Assembly: GCA_031472005.1 (NCBI GenBank)
Contig: PZJY01000001.1
Span: forward strand, 372,001-436,000
Direction: 5' to 3'
DNA length: 64,000 bases
Source: Tetracladium setigerum
Lineage: Eukaryota > Ascomycota > Leotiomycetes > Helotiales
Both the position numbers and the translations under genes were made by a program. Positions 46,436 to 56,568 of the stretch are shown one piece after another; the first letter of the stretch is position 1; every line of letters starts with the position of its first letter. The notes under the pieces were generated by a model, which searched no databases, was not told the origin of the DNA, and saw only the letters and a program-made list of their open reading frames with translations.

Positions 46436-46457
46436 GGAGCTCATCGGGATGAGCTCC
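46436..46457 (+). repeat. Perfect 10-bp inverted repeat after a core copy
   Basis: GGAGCTCATC, then GG, then GATGAGCTCC directly follows the core copy at 46411. Imperfect equivalents follow other copies, for example CCGGGAG...CTCCCGG at about 46118-46140 and CCCCGGG...CCGGGAT at 46904-46924. Confidence 0.75.
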
Positions 46458-47119
46458 AGAAAGAACCTGCAGATTTGGGAACTTAAAGTCAAAGACAAGA
46501 AGTTTTGCTGCACGTCGCCATCTTCAGGGAGCTTATTGGGATGAAATTTAAGAAGAAGTTGAGAACTCGAGAACTTTTAGAACATAGGTAAGAAATAAAA
46601 ACTTTTGTTGCATGTCGCTATCCTGTGAAGCTTTCTCCGAGGATAAACTCTAGGAAGAAAGTTATCTTTTGAACTCAGAACTTGAGAACTTTCAAGAACT
46701 TAAAGTGGGCAGTGCGAATCTTTGATACACGTCACTCTCTTCGGGGATCTCAGAAAGAACGTATGAACTTAAAGAAATCGAAGAAATTGAAGAACTTAAA
46801 GAGATAAATGGGGCATTCTTGTTGCAGATCGCAAACTCCTTCATTCCGGATGAATGCGAGAACTTAAAGTAAGAAACAGGAAGTTTTTGTTGCACGTCGC
46901 TATCCCCGGGATTCTTCTCCGGGATGATAAGGAACTCTAGGAAGAACTTGGGAACCGGGAACTGGGAACTCAGTGAAATATTCGGGGATCTCTGCGGCTA
47001 TGAGTATCTAGATTCTGAGATCTCGTCCTGAGACCTTGCTACAACAAAAACCCCATCTCTAAAACTCACTCTGAACTCGAACTCGAAAGCGTACCAAAAT
47101 CAAGATCTCAAGTCTAGAT

Positions 47120-47400
47120 ACCCCGTACGCAGACCCCATACGCAGGCTCTATAAGCAGATACCATACGCAGATACTATTCCCGGGAAATGCGACGTGCAA
47201 CAAAAGTCCTATCACTAAAATGCACCATAAAGTCAAGAGTGAATCTCAAAACTATCCGAGATCAAGATTCGGATCTCGAACCCAGATACGCCGTACCGGA
47301 GGTACCGTACGCAGATACCCCGTACGCGGACCCTATACGCAAACCCCATACGCAAATCCTATACGCAAATCCCGTACGCAAATCCCATACGCGTGAAAAT
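47120..47400. repeat. Short-period minisatellite (TACGCARATMCC-type)
   Basis: Two blocks (about 47122-47176 and 47282-47393) repeat TACGCAGATACC/TACGCAAATCCC with a period of about 12-14 bp, roughly 12 imperfect units. They are interspersed between the inverted core copies of array B. Confidence 0.7.
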
Positions 47401-47417
47401 GCGATATGCAACAAAAA

Positions 47418-48324
47418 CTTTATTTCGGCGATGGAGGATTAAAAAAGAGCGGGAGAATTAGAAAGAGCACTGGATGAACCAAAGGGAACCAGATACTCGA
47501 GAGCTCACATATCCATTCCCTTTTTCATTCTTGCTCCAATGATTCCAATCCAATTCTTTCTCTACTGACTTTAGCTTACCCTAGCATATCCACACTAGTC
47601 AACTAGCTTCTTGACATAAATGTAAAATAGGGACTTGATGTTATAATCTATATGCATTTTAAATATACATTCTATATTCTAATGTCTATAATATTGTTCT
47701 TCTGATTCAGCTGGCATGCATACACACCACATTTCTCGAATATATACCTAATTGATCAAATTCGCTTCGTTGAGATAAAATAACTCTCTTCTCTGTCTGT
47801 CCATCAACTGATCCTTCTCTTCCTCTTCCACCCATCATCTCATCTCGTCAAAATCATGACCCTCCCCAACGAAAAAATAACCAAAAAATTCCTTCGCTCC
47901 CTCCTCTTCATCCACTTAACTAGAGGAAGGAAAGAAAGAAAAACTATCATTTCCACGCACGCACACACACTAAAGAACAAAACCCCTCATAAGAACTCCA
48001 GAGTGTTTTGGTATTGTAAAATCTGCATGAAAATGATGCCAAAAAGGTTTCCACTGTCTATAAATGCCGCCTGTCCACGCGCTATATAATGAGGAATGGA
48101 AAATTCCAGAAGGTGGTTGATAAAGAAAAAAGAGAAGAAGTACAAGGCGTGGGGATCGTAAGTAAGATGCTGTTTGCGGTGTTGTGTGATTTGTGATGTT
48201 GTGCGGTGTTTGTGTGTGTTTTTCTCCGTTGAATCTCTCCATGTCGAGGCGAAGTATCGTGGAAGCGGTGCGAAGTAGTGGGAGCGGTGAAACGGTAGAA
48301 ATAACCTTATCTTGGTTCCATCAT
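47418..48324. other. Flank of array B and 3' side of GH16 gene
   Basis: 0.9 kb with no supportable gene. The ORF at 47856-48089 is short, basic and featureless. Confidence 0.4.
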
Positions 48325-49804
48325 TCAGGCAGCGCTGAAGACTGAAAATCCGCCAAATTGCCAATAGGCATTCGTGAAAGCCGAAGCGTTATTCGCCACT
48401 AAATCTGTGCAAAGTCCTGGACCTGGGTTGTGTTAGTTTACTTGTCCGTATATCAAAAACGTACGGCAAGGAATAGAAAAAACAAAGAAAAAAAGGCAAG
48501 AGAAGGAAAGGGTGGTCAAGTGCAAACATACAACTCTGTCCATAAACCGCCGCCTCCCCCGCCCAAACACCACACAAACTGATATTAATCACAATACTCT
48601 GATTGCGAAACCTCGCGCCAACATCACACTCGGTGTTAGGGAAATCACTCGTCGCCGTCCCCCACGCACTCGGATCCGGCACACCACCGGACCCATCCCC
48701 CACCAACCCAGCGGGCACAGCACTCCTCGCCCACTGCCACATTCTAATCCCCTCATTCCTCAACTCAACCGCCAACAGTCCACCGCCATTGTCATTCCAC
48801 GTGCTACCGTAACTACCTGCGCCGGCTGAGACGCCACAGCCTTCATTGCTGTTGGTGGTGTTGACGCAGGAGGTGGAGAGCGTGGAGCCGGTTTGCTTGC
48901 GGATGATGGATTGCATGGAGCAGGAGGGGGAGGTGTGGAGGGTCATTTGGTTGAATGATTTGGTGGAGCCGGGGAGCGGGTTCACGGTTTCGAGAATGTC
49001 GATTTCGCCGTTTGTGGGCCAGTTGCTGGGGTCGGTTAGCCAGAGGGCTGGCCAGGTTGCGCAGCCGACGGGAGTGTGGAGGACTGTGGTTTATGGTGTT
49101 AGTTTTGATAGTGTTCGCTTTGGTTGAATAGGTAGAGAGGGAAAGGGAAGGGGAAGGAGAAAGAGTGCGATTTACCATCGAATAAAAAGAGACTGCCAAC
49201 TCCATAGGTCTTCTTGGACTGAACTCGGACGGAGAAACGGCCGGTTGATGCATTAGGTTCAGATTCGGGAGTGACTGAGGTATCGACTCGGAGGATGGCA
49301 GAGGAAGAGGATGCGTAGGTCAGATTTAGCGCCGAGGCTTGTTCTTTGGGAACGTAGTGTACAAATCCTTGGGTTGGATCATAACCTGTGAAATAATTGA
49401 AGCCTTCAAAAAAGTCCAAGCCGGAATCTGCACAAATAGATGATGACGATTAGCATTGCTTCAACGATAAAAGAGTTTGAGGGATATTGCTGGGCAAGGC
49501 GAGGAGAAAACTCACGACTCTCGGCAAGCTTATACTGCAAGCGATCGTAGTCCGGATATCTATTATCTTTCCTCCCTACCACCACTGCAATGGCAATAAT
49601 AATTGCAATAATCAATGCAACTCCCACTCCGATCATAATCCACTTTCGTCGTCCCCAGTACCGCCACTCATACCATTTTGGGGCGAGCGAGCCTTGCCTG
49701 TCTATCTCGTAGGCTGGTGGGGGTGCGCCGAACATCTGGACGTTGTCTGTGAAGTTGTTGTTGGTGGGTCTTCGAGCCATGTCTCCTATTGTTGCGAAAG
49801 ACAT
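48325..49804 (-). CDS. Membrane-anchored GH16 endo-beta-1,3(4)-glucanase
   Basis: Four exons (49804-49516, 49427-49176, 49083-48532, 48422-48325) give 396 residues. The N-terminus is cytosolic, with a type II signal anchor (about 55-77, KWIMIGVGVALIIAIIIAI). The outer domain starts with GLDFFEGFNYFTGYDPTQGF and contains WPALWLTDP and the catalytic GEIDILE (nucleophile Glu207, Asp209, acid/base Glu212). Cysteines and the WQWARSAVP / TECDVGARFRNQSIVINISLCG segments fit fungal laminarinase-like GH16. The enzyme would cut mixed or beta-1,3-glucans during wall remodelling. All introns are standard (GTGAGT, GTAAAT, GTATGT donors). ATG 49804 was chosen; MARRPTNN at 49780 is an alternative. Frame intact, TGA at 48325-48327. 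Confidence 0.88.
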
Positions 49805-52155
49805 TATTCTTCCCGTTCTTTGGTTTTCTTCGTTTTTCTTCTTCTTCGATTTCCTCCCTCTCTCTTTCCTGTTTGTTGCTTTATCGCAAAGGTCTCGAAT
49901 CCCAAAATCCGAGGATTCCGGTTTGGTTTCCAAGCTTATCTCTGCCCTTCGATTTCTTCGGCTTCTCTTTCTCTAATGGCGTATTCCAAGGTCCAAGATC
50001 GCAAGGCAATTACTGGACTATCTTTCGTCGCAAAATGGGTTCGAAACACAACCAGCTTCAACCTTTTAACAGTCTAGGCGAGCAATGAACTGAACGGGAT
50101 ATGCACGCTCTCTTATGTCTATCCCAAACAATCCAAAGTCGGCGGCAGCAGGCCCTCCGAGCCCTTTCTAGCGTCCGGATAAATAGGGATGATAGCCCAG
50201 ATAGGAAATTCGCGACGTCCTGAGATCCACTTTACACGACAGCAATTGACGAGACGACGTGCACAAACGAGTGACTTGAATGGTCCAATTTCGATGCGAC
50301 AACAATAACGAGCGAGGTCCGTGATTGAGTTTGAGATTGAGATTGAAAGAAGAAGAACGAGGGGAGACGGCTTGTTTTGAGGAAGGAAGCGAGCGCATAA
50401 TTTTTATTGATTTCCTTTACTCGGTCACTCCTTTAAAACCTGGATCTCGCTCTGACGCGTGGCTTCGGTCTTGATTTTCCAAACGTGCACGGATTTGAAA
50501 GATTGGAGGAATACGAGTGTGGGGTGGACTGATAAACATTTTCAAACAACTTGATAGGAGGAGAAGCCCTCGACAACTTCGGTGGGACTTCGGATGAGCA
50601 TTCGTAAGGCTGGAAAAGGCTGGTGGGGGAGGTTTTTGTTTTGAAGTGGAGGCGAGTGACTGCGCAATTGTTTAAGAATAGATCATCATCATCCATCTCG
50701 CATCGTCACCAGCTTTGACTGACTTTGTGATGTGATACTGTACCACGTCCACCACGACCTTGCGAGCAGAACTCAGGAGAAGACAACCGACTCAGGAGAT
50801 GAAGGCAATTTGGAAGATATCAACAGCTGAAGAGCAACGCAACGCGACACGGAGCAGCACGGGAAAATATGCAATATAAACAACAAGGTAAAAAAATAAA
50901 ATAAATCATGGGAATAGACGAGCAGCGCATGGACGAGGAGAAAGAAGCCGACGGCAGATCGTGTTTCGGCGGAAGTCTTAACAGATGATGTACATATCAT
51001 AATGTACCTCCATATGTGATATGTGTTCATTTCATGTGGAACAATAACCATCATCCAGGTACCAAGAAGTGGTCGTGCGGCGCAATCTTCATCCATCTTG
51101 CTTATTTCAACTGCCGATGGATGATGGTCGGATGGCCCTGAAGATCAATCAAACAAACAATCAATCAATCCAGGCCGTGATCCCCTCTCTATCTTTAGAT
51201 TGTATGTTCTCCTTCTCGTTCTCGTTCCACGATCGCGATCGCCCATCGCAATCAACCAGAACGGGTCGCATTATTCAACCTACTCGTATCGCTTGAGCCT
51301 TTCGATTGTGGCAATATCTCGAGAGATAGAATAGGAAATGCGAGGAAGAATACGGAATTCGATTGAAATGCTGTCACTACAGAGGTTTCAAGCCTCAAAG
51401 ACGATTGCCGTCAAGCGCGCCAACGCCAAAACGCCTCCACCGAGTCCACCCGTCAGCGGGCGGGAGTGCGGGTCAGGTCCCCTTCCAGCTTCTCTTGGGA
51501 GAAACTCCCCGAGGTAAATCTCACGACAACTTCTAAAAAAAAAGTAAACGACGGCTACCAATCCACCATCAACAACCACAACGATGGGACGAGGAAGCGT
51601 TGGAATCAAAATATCGGCGACGTGTCAATAGCTACGAACTTGCGAAGCCCCATAAAGGACATCAACCTTACAGCGTACTGAACAAGGTAGGGCGCAACCG
51701 AAAAGAAGCCTCAACGAGCTGCTTCAAGAGGAACAGACAAGGAGAGAGTCGTCTGCAGAGGGGCCATAGACATACATGGCTGCTGATGGTGGAAGCGACA
51801 TCAAAAGCTTGAAGATCATAAATTCTGCGCGATGGGCAAGACGCGATCTCGAAGCGCAAAGCAAAGAATCACTGCCGAGCCTTCGCAGACGACTGTCCGT
51901 CGACCACGATAACATTTCCACAGTACCACAAAAGAGGAGTCGCCTGCAGATGGACGCGACTACACATTCTGCAGATATAATGGCTGCCAGTTATTATCAA
52001 GATCATTGAATGTCTCACAAGAATGTATCTGGAGGAAGGATGGTTGGACACAAGCTAAATTGTTTCTCTGGGAAATCTCCGCAAATCACGAATCCGGCCA
52101 ACCAGCACAACGTGAATATCGCACAAAACGAATGAACCTCCTAATAAACACAATC
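49805..52155. other. 2.3-kb intergenic region
   Basis: Between the GH16 start and the MFS stop. It contains CT-rich promoter-like sequence near 49820-49870 and only short featureless ORFs beyond. No RNA gene or repeat stands out. Confidence 0.4.
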
Positions 52156-53880
52156 CTAATACACATATCTGAATGTCTTGTTCTCCTTGTCCGTCTTGTT
52201 CTCCCACTCATTCTGCTCAGCAACTTCGGTAGCTTGGGCAGCAGCGGCATCCTTCTTCTTGTTGGCCCAGACATAGTACAAGAACAGCACAATGGCAACA
52301 CCAGCGCCTGCACCTTGTGTAGCCATAACTGTGATCTTTGCAGGGCGGTAACCGCCAGCCTTGTCCTTGGCCTGGAAGGTCTGCGGGCCGATGATGTTAC
52401 CAATGGAGAAACTTCCGGCGATGATAGCGGATGAGATAGTCCGCTTGGTTTGTCCAGCACAGTTGGCGACGGTCCATTGGTAGATAACCACGAGGGTTGC
52501 AACAATGGCGTTGACAAGGTAGATTCCGGCGAGAAGGGCAGCGCGATTCGTTTTGGGGGAGAAGGACATCAATCCGCCACCAATCATGCCGGGGATACAG
52601 CATGCGACGATCCAAGCCCAACGATTAGATGTGTGACGGACCCCAAATCCAACGGCAAGAGTGCTGATGATGGAAACGATTCCACCGGGCATGTTGAGAA
52701 GAGCGGATTGTGGTCGAGTGTAGCCGAATCCTGCGATGAGAGTTGCAGAGTATGTGGTGATGACACCACTGGAGATGGAAATCTACATTTCTGTTAGTAG
52801 CTTTCAAAGGAGAGCACTGGTCAAGGACGTACCAAAACAGTGATGAGGATCATGAGCCAGATTTGAATATCGGTGAAGATCTCCAATAGCTGGGACCACT
52901 TGAAGTTGGTATTTTCAATACCAGTTTGGTTGACCGACACATGGTTGAGAAGGGCACTCTTCTCGGCATCTGTGAGCCACTTTGCCTCCATAGGGGTATC
53001 TGGAATGAGGAAGTAGGCTGCAACACCAATCAAGCATGTGAGAAGTCCCATGAAGATGAACATGCTCTTCCATCCTTGGAAGTCCGGGTTCTTCACATGT
53101 TGGAATGCGAACGAGACAATTCCTCCGAATATCTGACCGACACCAAGACCACAGTACCAGAAACTAAATCGGGGTGCTTGTTCAGAGCGAGTATACCATT
53201 GACTGCTGATGAGCATCAAACATGGGGCAATGGCTGCTTCGAAGATTCCGAGGAAGATACGGGCAGCGAGGAGGGACTGGTAGTTGAAAGCGGCCGCGTG
53301 GCATGCGGTTGCTACACCCCAAAGGAAGACATTGGCACCGAGCCACTTAGCAACACCGACCTTTTGAAGGATGTAGCCTGAAATAAGTCAATATCGGTCC
53401 ATGAAGAACACAGAGATCTCATACCAGTTGGGACTTCGGCAATTAAATATGCAATGAAAAAGGCAGAGGCAACGTTGGAGAATTGGTTGCTCTTTGGATC
53501 GAGCTTAAGGTCTGTTGAGATTCCCATCACATTGGCGTACTAACGATCTCCGTAAGTCCAAATTGCGTGGTAACACTGAAGGAGGCAGGACATACATTGA
53601 TCATGACTTTGTCAACAAACTGCATCACATAACAGAGGAACATGACTGGCACGATCCTCCAGTCGATCTTTCTGCGCAATGCTTTGAGATCGACAGAATC
53701 ATCTCCACTGCTGTGCTCGGAGAGGAAGATAAAGGCCTTGTCGACATCTTTGCCATGAACAACCTTGGCTTCAGTCGTGGGTGACTTCAAGCTTGATTGA
53801 CTTGGAACCTCAGTATTTGCAGAGTCGACATTCTTCTCATCTGAGATTCTGGTTTGCTTCTCATCTGATACTGACGACAT
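52156..53880 (-). CDS. MFS permease of the Dal5 / anion:cation symporter type
   Basis: Four exons (53880-53596, 53539-53425, 53377-52833, 52782-52156) give 523 residues. A hydrophilic N-terminus precedes RRKIDWRIVPVMFLCYVMQFVDKVMINYANVMG, the entry motif of Dal5-type (allantoate/vitamin/organic-anion) permeases. Twelve helices follow, with RIFLGIFEAAIAPCLMLISSQWYTRSEQAPR (family motif between TM4 and TM5) and WTVANCAGQTKRTISSAIIAGSFSIGNIIGPQTF. It would move a small organic anion across the plasma membrane; the substrate is not readable from sequence. Splice sites are standard, with CTAAC branch sites in the third intron. Frame intact. It is divergent from the rhodopsin-like gene, sharing about 930 bp of promoter. 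Confidence 0.9.
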
Positions 53881-54807
53881 CGTGTTTGGGGTAACCTTGA
53901 AATTACAAGGCGGTTGAGACGTTTGAACAAAAAGGATAATTTAACAGCTAGAACTCTCTCGCAGGAGAGACGAAAAAGAAGCAAAAGAATGGGAAAGTTG
54001 GGATGCAAGAAGTACCGATGTGATGGGCGAGTGAAAATGTTATGAATGCGAGAAGGGTCGGTCAATTAATTGTGTGAGCTGGGGGTGTCTCCTAGCATAT
54101 TGCTTTCATTGGTTTATCGAAGTGCTTCCTTGCAGCTGCAGTTGTCTCACTAGTTGGCTGCAACTCAAGCGAGAAGGGCAATGATCCCTGAAAAGTCTTG
54201 AAAGGAAAATGGACAACATCCTTGCCTGCAGGAAATCAATCCCTAGAAAACCAACAAATCTGTCCTTGGAATCAAACGACGATCGAGTGGTCGCTGGTTG
54301 AAAAGCCTGGTTAAAACAATTACCGAAGTCCCCCTTGCTTGCATTATTGCCAGGTAGTTAGTCCGGCTGGAATATTTTCGAGTTTGTCTATTTTGTTTTG
54401 ATCCCTGCTTGACTGTAAACGAACACCCCAGTCAGGTTTATAAAGTTTTTGACTGATACGGGCATGATCAACAATTATCCCTCATGTCTGGATCAGGCAT
54501 CTTTGAAGGTTTGGGATAACGGTTCGTTCAGGAACAACTGCTGCAGTGTGAGTTCTGCGAATAATCCAGGAGTCGGGAATTCTCACTCCTGTGGTGACAC
54601 CACCACCTGCCATCCTTATTCATAGGCTCGCATAGAAGCCGGGAACACCGCCCTCTTTGAACCCTTCATTACTTCCATGTCTGCTCCTCTTTTCTAATAT
54701 CAGACCCGAGTCTCGATCGATCTTTTCTTCCTTCAAAGACGATTTGTTTTGGTTATTGTTGTTATTGTATTATTACCTTCCTTGGGATTCAAGAGATCTT
54801 TTTCACA
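53881..54807. promoter_or_regulatory. Divergent promoter MFS / rhodopsin-like gene
   Basis: 927 bp between two divergent ATGs, with no ORF of interest. Both promoters must lie here. Individual sites cannot be assigned from sequence alone. Confidence 0.45.
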
Positions 54808-56568
54808 ATGTGGGTTGAAAATGCCTCACAAGAGATCAATGATCGTTCGCAATGGCCTACGATTCTCGCCGTGGTGCTCGTTTTGACTTTGGTGATGGTC
54901 ACGACCGTTGGACTACGAGCCTATGTTCGTGGGATAATGTTGAAGACTATTGGAAAGGATGACTGGGTCATTCTCTTTTCAGCGGTACGGTTTCCTACTC
55001 CATCTTGGATCTCAGAAGTCCGTTGAGCTCGCTTGCTGACTTCTCCCAGATTTGCAGTGTCATATACAGTGGTCTTGCCATTGGCCGTGAGTTACTTCTT
55101 CCTTCTACTTCTTTCTGTGATAGCAGCTGATGAGGAGCCAGAAACAAAATGGGGACTTGGTCTCGATATCAAAGACAGACCCAAACCTAACCTCAACCAC
55201 TATGCAATCGTGAGCTCACTTCCACCATAAATCCAATTCTGCACTACTGGGTCTATACTAACGCCACCACCCGGCAGATCAATTTCGTCGGTCGCCCGTT
55301 TTACATGGCGGGAATCACTGGCTTCAAGGTTGCCTTGTGTATTTCTTATCTTCGCATTCTCAAGCAATCCAACAGAACTTATAAATATATCGTGTGGGCG
55401 GTTGCGACTAGCTGTGTGCTTCTTCAGTAAGTAAAAAGCCCGCCGTCTTCGAGTGTCCTTCTCCAGAATCAAGTGATTTGGGGCCTTTGAGCTCTGCAGA
55501 GATCTCAACCTAATATTTTATTCAACATCTCTCGATATGAATTCACTGACTCCATATCAGTGCGGCCGGAACTTTGGTGCTCCTCTTCCAATGCAAACCC
55601 GTAAGTCACTTCCTTCCCTTCCTCGCTCTGTTACCCATACCAAAATAAGACCTAACGAACAAATCCAAACAGGTTCGCAAATCATGGCTCCCACTCACCC
55701 CAGGTTCCTGCCTTCCAAACGACAAAACGTTCTACTCCCTCGCAGGCGTAACAATTTTCTACGACTGCGTCATCTTCCTCCTCCCCATCCCAATTCTTAT
55801 GCACCTTCAGATCAACAATCGCCGAAAGATGGCCTTGATCGCAATGTTCGTTCTCGGACTCTTCACAACTGTCTGCTCAATCCTCAGATTAATCCAGATC
55901 ATCACCATTGCGAAAACGGGAAATTCAACAATGTTGGTGCTCTGGGGTACTATCGAGATGAATGTCGGCGTAAGTAATTTCTTTCCTATCTTACCTTGAC
56001 TTTACCCCTTACCTCCCTCACCTTCCTCCAAACCCCTTCTTTCGACAATTACCAAAACGACCACGCATAACCCCCCCTAAAACAGCTTGACTGACAACCT
56101 CTCCCTATTCCCCTCCTCCAGATCTCCCTCTGCTGTATCCCAACCCTCACACCACTCTTCACCTACTTCCGCGAAAAGACCAGCTCGGCCAGCGCCCGCT
56201 ACGGTAAAAACGCCTACGGCAACTCGCACCCGCACGAAAACACCGGCCATTCCCTCAATATCCTTAAATCAGGACAGCAGACACGGTCGCGTATTACAGA
56301 AACTAGTTCGGACCGGTGGAAGGATAGGGATAGTGAGGATAATAGCAGTCAGGCCGGGATTATGGGGTTGGAGAGTAGTTTGGGTGAGATGGGGAGGAAG
56401 GAGAGGGATGAGCAGGAGCAGTTGGGGAGGAAGGGAGGGATTGTGGCGACGACGAGGGTGGAGGTCAGGATTGAGGATGCTGAGAAGGAGGGGAGTGGTG
56501 ATACGAAAGGAGGGAAAGGAGGGAGGGTAGGTGGGGTGCTTGAATTGAAAATGGAATCTATCTTTTGA
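54808..56568 (+). CDS. Fungal rhodopsin-like seven-helix membrane protein
   Basis: Seven exons (54808-54984, 55050-55086, 55124-55209, 55278-55426, 55561-55600, 55673-55969, 56122-56568) stay in phase for 410 residues. They match the pattern of the fungal rhodopsin-like / PTH11-related family: TILAVVLVLTLVMVTTVGLRAYVR, KDDWVILFS, KWGLGLDI, INFVGRPFYMAGITGFKVAL, LLFQCKPVRKSW, GVTIFYDCVIFLLPIPIL, GLFTTVCSILRLIQI and IEMNVGISLCCIPTLTPLF. No retinal lysine is evident. Members are proposed surface sensors, but no ligand is known. The cytosolic tail is Gly/Glu/Lys-rich. The short exons (37 and 40 nt) hide the gene from simple ORF scans. The acceptor of exon 3 could also be three bases later (CAG at 55126). 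Confidence 0.82.

Larger units (their letters stand above)
45846..47417. repeat. Core-repeat array B (about 15 copies, with an orientation switch)
   Basis: Forward copies of TTTTGTTGCAYRTCGC or close variants lie near 45846, 45957, 46065, 46143, 46235, 46336, 46411, 46503, 46603, 46719 (degenerate), 46816 and 46885. Inverted copies lie near 47037 (partial), 47190 (GCGACGTGCAACAAAAG) and 47401 (GCGATATGCAACAAAAAC). Spacing is mostly 70-120 bp. Forward copies are often followed by a TCCCGGG-containing segment, and between copies are purine-rich stretches (GGAAGAACTTGAGAACTTAAAG) or TTCACTGGA-type tandem words. There is no coding potential. This is the densest repeat structure in the window. Confidence 0.8.

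Noticed and set aside
45846..47417. CRISPR array
   Set aside because: Spacing is irregular, copies are imperfect and in both orientations, and the genome is fungal.
47188..47442. 84-codon ORF across the minisatellite
   Set aside because: It only translates the TACGCA repeat and an inverted core copy.
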